From: an uncultured Spirochaetia bacterium
Lineage (GTDB): Bacteria > Spirochaetota > UBA4802 > JAGODF01
Reading direction: 5' to 3'
Assembly: GCA_937967705.1 (NCBI GenBank)
Contig: CALCJG010000130.1
Coordinates: forward strand, 1-5,189
Length of the DNA: 5,189 nucleotides
Shown: piece by piece, positions 1-5,189 of the stretch
How positions within the stretch are numbered: the stretch's first letter is position 1
How the letters are laid out: the number at the start of each line of letters is the position of its first letter
Notes under the pieces: generated by a model
The model's input: only the letters and a program-made list of their open reading frames with translations
Told to the model about the DNA's origin: nothing
The model's database searches: none
Translations under genes and position numbers: made by a program

Positions 1-573
1 CGGTGGGTGCCGACGGCAGGGCCAGGCGTTGAAGCCGATGTTGTTGACCCTGCCACAGGGACGGGCCGCTATCATCTCAACATCAGCATAAACGAGGAGG
101 TGCTGGTCTTCACCCCCTCCCTTTATTACGACTACATATTCCTTGTGAGATCCTGGGGACGCTTTTCTGCAGGAGGGAATCTGGGCCTCATCTTTCTTTC
201 TGCGCGTCAGACTGTCAAATACCGTTTTGAGCGTCTGGATGTGGGACCGTCCCCTTACGACAAACGCGTTATTGAGGGTCTGGCACAATCCACAGTAACC
301 GGGAATTTCGGACCCGTCTGCCGCCTTTATCTCGGTTACAAAAGACCTCTAACATCGGGGACATCCCTGGAGATACGATTCGGCGGCAGTTACGGTTTTA
401 TAGACATGAAACGGGATGTGGATGGATACGGCACCCTCTACATGGGGGGAAATGCCCTTCCCGTGTCCTTCCCCGCATCCTCACTGATCATAGACGGGAA
501 GAACATCCAGGATCGCGAGACGAACAGGCTTCAATTGACGGGCCTCTTCCTGCAGGTAGGTGTTGTATTTTAA
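1..573 (+). CDS. Outer-membrane beta-barrel-type protein, C-terminal part (5' end outside window)
   Basis: The frame is open to the left edge, so the gene is truncated and its true start is not visible; the GTG at position 7 is only the first possible start codon inside the window and has no role I can support. The 190 visible residues alternate hydrophobic and polar positions in strand-like stretches, for example VLVFTPSLYYDYIF and FSAGGNLGLIFLS, with Gly/Asn/Asp-rich loops between. The protein ends in LQVGVVF, with the C-terminal phenylalanine typical of beta-barrels inserted by the BAM machinery. It aligns by eye with residues 155-337 of the next gene, including NISINEEVLVFTPS against EISVRENLFVFFPS, and both have a TG-x-x-x-x-x-G strand near the end. 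It is therefore a paralogue of that gene, and roughly 150 N-terminal residues, including the signal peptide, are probably missing. Substrate and function are unknown. Confidence 0.7.
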   Translation, partial: RWVPTAGPGVEADVVDPATGTGRYHLNISINEEVLVFTPSLYYDYIFLVRSWGRFSAGGNLGLIFLSARQTVKYRFERLDVGPSPYDKRVIEGLAQSTVTGNFGPVCRLYLGYKRPLTSGTSLEIRFGGSYGFIDMKRDVDGYGTLYMGGNALPVSFPASSLIIDGKNIQDRETNRLQLTGLFLQVGVVF

Positions 574-626
574 GGGAAGCTCTCTTCGTCCGGCGATCGT
601 TTAAGATCCCTGACAGGCAATATACC

Positions 627-630
627 GGAG
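627..630 (+). promoter_or_regulatory. Ribosome binding site of the second barrel gene
   Basis: GGAG lies 7 bases upstream of the ATG at 638 and supports that start. The ATG at 633 is in another frame and closer to the GGAG than is usual. Confidence 0.5.
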
Positions 631-637
631 TCATGGA

Positions 638-1651
638 ATGTACAGACTGAGAAAAAACATAGAGAGTCATGCTAAAAGAAGAGCGCTCATTCTGCGGGGA
701 TGTCTCTGTTCCCTTCTGTCCCTGATCCTCGTCCTCTTCTTCGTCCTCCCGTCTCTTAGAGCAGAGGATTCCCTGACGCGGGATTCCGGCCTCTCCTTCC
801 GGGCCGGTTACCATTTCTATCCCCTGTCCCGGGAGTGGACCGGAAGCCTTGAGAATGCCATAAACAACGATCTCTATTTCAAGAGTGATCCCAGCTATCA
901 TTCCGAAAACAGTGCTCCCAGTTACGGCCGCAAAGACCGCAGCGTTCCGTTTCTGACGGTGGAATACCAGATGACCCTTAACGGCGCCCGTCTGCCTTTT
1001 TTGAAAAATGTCGAATCAGTCAGAAATCTCCAAAGTCTGAAGGCCGGCATCGGGTTGACCTTCTATCCGATCAACGGGATGAACGAAACCATCTATCAGG
1101 GCCCCATCATCTATCATAATCCCAACGCCCTGGCCCCCAGACCGAATATCCTCAATTACCAGGGGGAGATAAGCGTACGGGAAAACCTCTTCGTCTTTTT
1201 CCCTTCCTTCACCCTCTATTACGTTCATGAAAAGAGTATCGGGTCCCTCTGGGGCATCCGTCTGCTCCCCTATGGGGGACTGGAGAACGGTCTTGTTGTC
1301 ATCAACGGAAAAAGGAAGATCACCATGAGCACGGATCCGCTCTATGTCCCCGCTTCCGGAGAAACCTATCAGATCAGCGCTTCAATACAGGAGAGTTTCT
1401 TCAACGCCCTTTCCTACCGGGGGGGGCTTCACCTGGGGGGGCTCATTCCGGTTGATGGACGGAATCATATCGACATCCGACTCAGCTTTATTTACCAGAA
1501 CACTCCCCTTACCATGACCAGAAGCGGTGCCTGGAGCGAGACCATCAACGGCTCATCCTACAGCCGCCGGGTTTACAGCGAGAAGAGTAAAACATCCTAT
1601 TCCCAGACGGGTTATCAGTTTACCATAGGATACACGGTAGGTCTGCCATGA
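638..1651 (+). CDS. Outer-membrane beta-barrel-type protein with Sec signal peptide
   Basis: This 337-residue protein begins with a long basic n-region (residues 1-20, rich in Arg and Lys), a hydrophobic core (about 22-40) and a likely signal peptidase I site after Ala42 (LRA|ED). The rest has alternating amphipathic strands and polar, Tyr/Ser/Asn-rich loops, as in small outer-membrane barrels; no enzymatic motif is visible. The C-terminal half (about 155-337) resembles the visible part of the upstream gene, so the two are tandem paralogues. Unlike that neighbour it ends in TVGLP and not in phenylalanine, so the last-strand signal is atypical or lies a few residues inside. The ATG has a GGAG at suitable spacing. 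The stop codon overlaps the start of the downstream lipoprotein gene, pointing to one transcript and coupled translation. Codons 261-263 and 267-268 run through G8 and G7 tracts. I cannot name the family; a porin-like, adhesin or lipoprotein-partner role is possible. Confidence 0.8.
   Translation: MYRLRKNIESHAKRRALILRGCLCSLLSLILVLFFVLPSLRAEDSLTRDSGLSFRAGYHFYPLSREWTGSLENAINNDLYFKSDPSYHSENSAPSYGRKDRSVPFLTVEYQMTLNGARLPFLKNVESVRNLQSLKAGIGLTFYPINGMNETIYQGPIIYHNPNALAPRPNILNYQGEISVRENLFVFFPSFTLYYVHEKSIGSLWGIRLLPYGGLENGLVVINGKRKITMSTDPLYVPASGETYQISASIQESFFNALSYRGGLHLGGLIPVDGRNHIDIRLSFIYQNTPLTMTRSGAWSETINGSSYSRRVYSEKSKTSYSQTGYQFTIGYTVGLP
1419..1441 (+). repeat. Paired poly-G tracts (G8 and G7) inside a barrel gene
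   Basis: A run of eight G (1419-1426) and a run of seven G (1435-1441) are separated by eight bases and encode the two Gly-Gly pairs of the peptide RGGLHLGGL. They form a direct repeat of GGGGGGGCT. The first is the longest homopolymer I see in the window, but G6-G7 runs also occur in the lipoprotein gene (2355-2360, 3475-3480, 3518-3524) and in prmA (3874-3880, as C7). GGG-rich codon use alone may therefore explain them. Confidence 0.9.
1636..1641 (+). promoter_or_regulatory. Ribosome binding site of the repeat lipoprotein gene
   Basis: GGTAGG ends 6 bases before the ATG at 1648 and lies inside the last codons of the upstream barrel gene. It is a modest Shine-Dalgarno match; reinitiation at the ATGA stop/start overlap probably contributes. 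Confidence 0.4.
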
Positions 1652-3729
1652 AAAAGATTGTCATGCAGTTGACAGCCCTCTTCCTCCTTACCCTTGCCCT
1701 GACCGGTTGCCTCGGGAGCACAAAGGAACCCGGACTGACGGAAGGAACGGACGACAGCCTGATCGGCCGCATGGCCCGGGAGATAGGCACAGACGAGATG
1801 GACCTCCTCCTGCACGATCCCGAGGACACCGTCAATCCCGGTCTGCCCATAAACCACATGCTCTACATGATCGACCGGGTAACTCCCGACAAGATGATAC
1901 GCATCGTTCAGCAGCTGGGAGCCCGGAAGACCCTGGACCTCATCTACGCCATCAAACGTCTGGGCTGCAACCGCCCCGTTCCCGGTTATCCTATGGGCAA
2001 GTTCAACATCCCGGTGGACAGCCACTGTGACTGCACCCTGGAAGACTACAACTACCTGGATGCCATGACCAGTCTGGTGAACGGTGTCAACGATGTGAAC
2101 CAGCTCATATCCCTCGTCAACAGGGACAGTCTGGTCGCAAACCCCATCATTGACCCCATCCTTCTGGAAGAGGACAACCGGCGCTATATGGAAAAACTCG
2201 CCTTCATCGTCGTCTACCTGGAGGATCCCGGCAAAATGATAGCCTTGATGAACGGCGTGATGGACTCCCGGGATGTGGTCTACTTCATAGATCAGTTTGA
2301 TCCCGGCATAGTCCCCCCGGTATCAACTCCGGATATCGTCAACGATATACAGCTGGGGGGCATCAAGACCGTTGTGAACATCATGAAATCGATCGGCGAC
2401 ACGGGCAAGATGTACCACCTCATCAACGGGGCCCGGACTCAGTCAGGTTTTTCTGGAGATCCGGACCAGATCGAGTACATACGGGACAAGCTGATTCCGG
2501 TGATTAACGGCGGTGCCGACCCGAAGGATCGCTGGGTCTCCAAGCTCGTTTGCCTGATGGACCGTATCAACCGGGCGGACCGCATGACCACGCTCCTCTG
2601 CCTCCTTACTCCCGCTGCCATCCCCAACATCGTGGATGTCCTTACGGGATGCTACGCTCCCGGCGATACAGCCCCGGCCAACAACAGCATACCCAGCCTG
2701 GCCTATGAAGTGGACAACATCAGCGATCCCGGGAAGATGGCTTATCTGGTGACCCAGATCACACCGGCCAATCTCTCATGGCTCATCAACGAGGTCTCGA
2801 CGGGCTCTCAGACCGCCGACGACGGTCAGCCGGACCTCATGGCCGGGGCCCGCAAGATGGTCAATGTCATCGAGGGTGCGGACGATTCCACGGATCTCGT
2901 CTTTCTTCTCAACGGTGTTTCCAACTTCTCCAAGATGGGCGATCTGCTGAATACCCTGAAGATTGCCAGCACTGCGAAAGTGTCCCATGTGCTCAATGAC
3001 ATTACCGGTCCCAACAGCTGGAATCCCGCCTCTCCCGGTACCGCCACCGGTGTGGGCAAACTGGTCAACATGGTGGACAACATCTCCAATCTCTCCGTCA
3101 CGGCCCAGCTGATCGAGGAAATAACCGAGGAGGACAAGCTCTCGGCGCTCATCAACCAGGTGGACAATTCGACCTATCTTACGGGCCTCATCAACGTCGT
3201 CATAGCGCATCCCTGGACCGGGATCAGCGACATGTCCTCCATGCTTAACTTGCTGCCTTTATCGGAGATCCCGAAGCTCTCCCTCATCCTCACGGAACTG
3301 GGCGGCACCAAGAACGCCCTCATGGCCGACCTGATGTCCCCCTATGCCGCCGATTCCAGCCGGGGTATAGGGTATCCCGATATGGCGGACCTCATCATCC
3401 GTTTGAACGGCACCGTTCCCGCGGGCAAGCTGGGGCAGGTAATTCGCAGTCTCGGGGGCACGATGAAATACCGCGGGGGGAACATTCCCGCAAGAGAGGG
3501 GATGGTTCGGCTCCTGAGGGGGGGCGTTCTTTATTCCGGGCGCATCTTCCCCGGGCTGGGAACGCCTTATCTGGCGGTGATGATGAACGGGGCCGATGAT
3601 CCGGCGGACCTGTCGCTGCTGCTCAACGGGACAGACCTTGATCAGATCGTGCCCATCATCGGCTGCGGCGAGAGGATCGCCAGCCCCGATTTTCACACAC
3701 CCTGCACCGCGTGTGGCATGGGCTGGTAG
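1648..3729 (+). CDS. Lipoprotein made of about 13-residue tandem repeats, unknown function
   Basis: This 693-residue protein starts with a lipoprotein signal peptide: MKK, a hydrophobic core (about 4-18) and the lipobox LTGC, with Cys21 as the lipid-modified residue. The residue after Cys is Leu, so it lacks the Asp that retains lipoproteins in the inner membrane of enterobacteria; outer-membrane anchoring is likely. From about residue 71 to 671 the chain consists of degenerate units of 12-13 residues, roughly M-x-x-L-I-N-x-V-x-D-P-G-K, often in runs of two to four. Clear copies start at 197, 255, 364, 404, 417, 472, 498, 511, 642 and 655. Each could form a short helix and turn, giving a solenoid-like rod. 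Ten cysteines are present, several clustered at 107-129 and 673-689 (including a CxxC at 686-689). No catalytic motif is recognised. Its start overlaps the upstream stop, so the two products probably act together; scaffold, adhesin or barrel-partner roles are guesses. Confidence 0.85.
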   Translation: MKKIVMQLTALFLLTLALTGCLGSTKEPGLTEGTDDSLIGRMAREIGTDEMDLLLHDPEDTVNPGLPINHMLYMIDRVTPDKMIRIVQQLGARKTLDLIYAIKRLGCNRPVPGYPMGKFNIPVDSHCDCTLEDYNYLDAMTSLVNGVNDVNQLISLVNRDSLVANPIIDPILLEEDNRRYMEKLAFIVVYLEDPGKMIALMNGVMDSRDVVYFIDQFDPGIVPPVSTPDIVNDIQLGGIKTVVNIMKSIGDTGKMYHLINGARTQSGFSGDPDQIEYIRDKLIPVINGGADPKDRWVSKLVCLMDRINRADRMTTLLCLLTPAAIPNIVDVLTGCYAPGDTAPANNSIPSLAYEVDNISDPGKMAYLVTQITPANLSWLINEVSTGSQTADDGQPDLMAGARKMVNVIEGADDSTDLVFLLNGVSNFSKMGDLLNTLKIASTAKVSHVLNDITGPNSWNPASPGTATGVGKLVNMVDNISNLSVTAQLIEEITEEDKLSALINQVDNSTYLTGLINVVIAHPWTGISDMSSMLNLLPLSEIPKLSLILTELGGTKNALMADLMSPYAADSSRGIGYPDMADLIIRLNGTVPAGKLGQVIRSLGGTMKYRGGNIPAREGMVRLLRGGVLYSGRIFPGLGTPYLAVMMNGADDPADLSLLLNGTDLDQIVPIIGCGERIASPDFHTPCTACGMGW
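1858..3660 (+). repeat. Coding region of degenerate 13-residue (about 39-base) protein repeats
   Basis: Residues 71-671 of the lipoprotein show repeated cores such as MIALMNGVMDSRD (197-209), LVFLLNGVSNFSK (417-429), LSALINQVDNSTY (498-510) and LAVMMNGADDPAD (642-654). The spacing between equivalent Met/Leu positions is mostly 12-13 residues, with irregular inserts at about 107-136, 160-180, 262-295, 336-350, 384-400, 452-470 and 600-617. At DNA level the copies have diverged; only short fragments such as CTCATCAAC recur, so this is an old protein repeat and not a recent DNA expansion. Confidence 0.75.
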
Positions 3730-3739
3730 CAACCCCGTG

Positions 3740-4588
3740 TTAATCGGGCAGTAAGAGAAGATACCCGCACCAGCCGTCTCTTTCCCGACGGTCGAGCAGA
3801 CGAAGGGGCGATTCCGCCAGATGCCGCTGCACCTCCGGAGCGCGGACACGGCTCACCCCGCTCATGACCATCACCCCCCCAGGCCTAACGAGCCGGCAGA
3901 GAGAAGCGAGATTGGGAATGATCACGTCGGAGATGAGATTGGCCAGCACGATGTCATAGCACTTTGATCCCTCCAGACAGGCAATATCCCCTTGGCGGAA
4001 GCGTATTTCCTCACAGCGGTTGGTACCGGCATTTTCCCTGGCGCTCGCCAGAGCCGACTCGCTGATCTCCACAGCCTCGACGGTTCCTGCCCCGAGCTTC
4101 ATGGCCAGTATCGAAAGAATACCTGTTCCGGCTCCCACATCCATCACGACGAGCCGTTCTCGCTCCACCTCGCTCAGAGGAGTGATCCTTTCTACTAGAA
4201 ATTCCATACAGAGAAGGGTTGTAGGATGGCGGCCATCCCCGAAGGCATGGTTTGGATCGATGTAGACCACATGGCGGTAATGCTGCCGTGTAATATAGGA
4301 GGAGGTAACCGGCTGTATGAAGATATCCTCCGTCAGGGCATAACCCTCACGGTTTTCCATGAGTAGGTATTTCCAACGATCCTCCTCCAGGCTCTGCAGA
4401 AATCCCTGCTCCCGCGTCCAGAGACCAGCTCCCTCCCGGAAAGCCTCACCCAGAAAGGTGACATGGGGGATATCCTCTGGGGTTGGCGTCTCCCCTTCAT
4501 GCACCCCGTACGGGGAAGCCTTCTCTTCGATGACTGACAGGTCTTCCTGAGGATAAGCATTCATGGTTACTCGATACAAGGGTCGCAT
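3740..4588 (-). CDS. prmA: Ribosomal protein L11 methyltransferase (PrmA family)
   Basis: PrmA is a cytoplasmic SAM-dependent enzyme that methylates amino groups of ribosomal protein L11. The 282-residue product has the expected two parts: a divergent N-terminal substrate-recognition region (about 1-100) and a class I methyltransferase domain. Family marks are DPNHAFGDGRHPTT (111-124; usually DPxxAFGTGxHxTT), SAM motif I DVGAGTGILSI (150-160), the acidic VEIS segment with Glu174 placed to bind the ribose, VLANLI (214-219), the RPGG turn (235-238) and a late GWCGYLLL strand (272-279). Length matches the family (about 250-295 residues). The start is uncertain: GGGAGG ends only one base before the ATG at 4588, while a TTG at 4579 sits 10 bases from it. 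The Met at 4564 would remove the expected first beta-strand (LYRVTMNAY). The gene follows the STAS gene after 49 bases and converges on the lipoprotein gene. A PrmA-like methyltransferase acting on another protein cannot be excluded. Confidence 0.85.
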   Translation of the reverse strand: MRPLYRVTMNAYPQEDLSVIEEKASPYGVHEGETPTPEDIPHVTFLGEAFREGAGLWTREQGFLQSLEEDRWKYLLMENREGYALTEDIFIQPVTSSYITRQHYRHVVYIDPNHAFGDGRHPTTLLCMEFLVERITPLSEVERERLVVMDVGAGTGILSILAMKLGAGTVEAVEISESALASARENAGTNRCEEIRFRQGDIACLEGSKCYDIVLANLISDVIIPNLASLCRLVRPGGVMVMSGVSRVRAPEVQRHLAESPLRLLDRRERDGWCGYLLLLPD

Positions 4589-4589
4589 A

Positions 4590-4595
4590 CCTCCC
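4590..4595 (-). promoter_or_regulatory. Shine-Dalgarno sequence of prmA, bearing on start choice
   Basis: On the - strand GGGAGG is followed by one base and then ATG (4588). One base is too short for normal initiation. The in-frame TTG at 4577-4579 lies 10 bases away and is an acceptable alternative, giving a 279-residue protein; a weaker GGAG at 4605-4608 is 16 bases from the ATG. Confidence 0.5.
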
Positions 4596-4608
4596 GGCTG
4601 AAATCTCC

Positions 4609-4624
4609 TGGGGGAAAATCCCCA
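4609..4624 (-). other. Short hairpin between the STAS gene and prmA
   Basis: The - strand reads TGGGGATTTTCCCCCA, which can fold into a five-pair GC-rich stem with a small loop. It lies in the 49-base gap, 20 bases upstream of the annotated prmA ATG. No U-run follows, so it is not an intrinsic terminator; it may be chance or an mRNA processing or stability element. Confidence 0.3.
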
Positions 4625-4637
4625 TGTGCCCGATAAT

Positions 4638-5030
4638 TCACGTTCCCTCCCGAATGACCTTCAAGGCCTCCTCCCAGCCCGCCACTACAGGGATGAGCCG
4701 GGGAAGATTGAGCAGCCGCATCACATGCAGGATATCCGCCCGGGCGCATATGATCACGATCCGATGCCCCATCTGGCGCAGACGGTGGCGAAGATTGATG
4801 AGAAATCCTATGGCGCTTGAGTCGATATAATTTATCCGTTGCAGATCGATGATCAGCGGAGGGTATTCATGACTCTGGATAAATCCCTCCAACACAGCGG
4901 CCGACCGGGAAACTTCGTAGAAATCGAATTTTTCTGACAGTATATCGATGAGGACATAACCGTCCCTTTCCCGTAATTCAAACCGGTCCTCGATTCTGAA
5001 ATGGTCCTGTCTATTAATTTCCTCAGGCAC
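4638..5030 (-). CDS. STAS-domain protein, anti-sigma-factor-antagonist type
   Basis: This 130-residue soluble protein is a single STAS domain. The core LIIDLQRINYIDSSAIGFLI (59-78) matches the SpoIIAA/RsbV signature, in which the serine after the Asp is the phosphorylation site; here that is Ser71 in D70-S71-S72-A-I-G. It is followed by the helix RHRLRQMG, the strand HRIVIICA and the helix-strand ILHVMRLLNLPRLIPVV, all typical in order and spacing. By family knowledge the unphosphorylated form binds an anti-sigma kinase and frees a sigma factor, or acts in a related partner switch. No kinase, phosphatase or sigma gene is in the window, so the partner is unknown. The start is a GTG with GAAGG 6 bases upstream (5037-5041), and an in-frame stop at 5040-5042 rules out a longer protein. 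An N-terminal extension of about 15 residues precedes the first strand. It is probably co-transcribed with prmA. Confidence 0.85.
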   Translation of the reverse strand: MPEEINRQDHFRIEDRFELRERDGYVLIDILSEKFDFYEVSRSAAVLEGFIQSHEYPPLIIDLQRINYIDSSAIGFLINLRHRLRQMGHRIVIICARADILHVMRLLNLPRLIPVVAGWEEALKVIREGT

Positions 5031-5101
5031 TTTCCGCCTTCACCTTCTCTCATGCTGCAACCCGGCAATGTTTCCCGGTTTTCAGAGCCTCTCCCGTTTT
5101 C

Positions 5102-5136
5102 CTGCATCATATCAGCGATGAAACTGCATATCAAGC
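5102..5136 (-). repeat. Two near-identical direct repeats next to the -10 box
   Basis: On the + strand CTGCATATCAAGC (5124-5136) and CTGCATCATATCAGC (5102-5116) are the same sequence apart from small insertions, starting 22 bases apart, about two helical turns. The first abuts the predicted -10 hexamer and would span the transcription start. This could be an operator for a dimeric regulator, but the repeats are short and chance is possible. Confidence 0.35.
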
Positions 5137-5142
5137 ATTATA
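5137..5142 (-). promoter_or_regulatory. Predicted -10 box of the STAS-prmA promoter
   Basis: The - strand carries a perfect TATAAT. A good -35 hexamer is not evident at 16-18 bases upstream (sequence there is near GGAATTTC), and there is no TG extension, so the promoter may be weak or activator-dependent. It would give a leader of roughly 100 bases before the GTG at 5030. The stretch from 5031 to the window end holds no gene I can support. Confidence 0.4.
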
Positions 5143-5189
5143 TCTTTCCAAACCCTGCGAAATTCCTGTAATGTTGTTGCATAAAACCA

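Noticed and set aside
7..573. GTG at position 7 as a real start of the first gene
   Set aside because: The frame is open to the window edge, no ribosome site can be seen, and the protein would lack a signal peptide although it is a barrel; truncation by the window is the simpler reading.
600..626. Promoter (TTTAAG and TATACC) in the gap between the two barrel genes
   Set aside because: Spacing is only 15 bases, both hexamers are poor, and the transcript would start almost at the ATG.
1615..2025. A 136-residue open frame antisense to the lipoprotein start
   Set aside because: Lies opposite the signal peptide and first repeats of a clear gene; it is an effect of GC-rich codons.
3733..3747. 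CCCG-loop-CGGG as a bidirectional terminator between the convergent genes
   Set aside because: Only four pairs with a seven-base loop and no T-run on either side.
3259..3849. A 196-residue open frame on the - strand over the lipoprotein end and prmA end
   Set aside because: It is antisense to two supported genes and its sequence mirrors their codon pattern; no family resemblance.
5042..5084. Hairpin in the STAS leader (AACCGG with CCGGGTT on the - strand) as a riboswitch or attenuator
   Set aside because: A six-pair stem with a bulge is too weak, and no riboswitch core or U-run is seen.
4853..5134. A 93-residue open frame on the - strand upstream of and overlapping the STAS gene
   Set aside because: It overlaps the well-supported STAS frame for most of its length, shows no domain and has biased, low-quality composition.
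1..5189. CRISPR array, insertion sequence, tRNA or rRNA
   Set aside because: No regular DNA repeats with spacers, transposase motifs, terminal inverted repeats or cloverleaf sequence were found on either strand.

Overview
The window comes from a Gram-negative (diderm) bacterium. This rests on two neighbouring beta-barrel-type outer-membrane proteins and a lipoprotein with a clear lipobox. By eye the DNA is moderately GC-rich, with GGG common as a glycine codon. Nothing fixes the phylum; a spirochaete or a deltaproteobacterium-like lineage would fit, but this is a guess.

Left part (1-3729, + strand): three envelope genes in a row. The first (1-573) is the 3' half of an outer-membrane beta-barrel gene cut by the window edge. 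After 64 bases comes a second, related barrel gene (638-1651) with a Sec signal peptide. Its stop codon overlaps the start of a 693-residue lipoprotein (1648-3729) in an ATGA junction, so the last two genes are very probably translationally coupled. The mature lipoprotein is built almost entirely from a short degenerate repeat of about 13 residues (consensus roughly M-x-x-L-I-N-x-V-x-D-P-G-K), which I do not recognise as a named family. The three genes read as an envelope operon; a shared outer-membrane assembly is an inference.

Right part (3740-5189, - strand): a 130-residue STAS-domain protein of the anti-sigma-factor-antagonist type (4638-5030, GTG start) is followed after 49 bases by a PrmA-type ribosomal protein L11 methyltransferase (3740-4588). 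A perfect TATAAT hexamer at 5137-5142 (- strand) probably marks the promoter for this pair, with two near-identical short repeats immediately downstream of it. The two gene groups converge with only 10 bases between stop codons and no visible intrinsic terminator.

The most unusual content is the 13-residue repeat lipoprotein and its coupling to the tandem barrel genes. Secondary points are a G8/G7 pair of homopolymer tracts in the second barrel gene, where a one-base slip either way would truncate the protein, and an uncertain prmA start codon.
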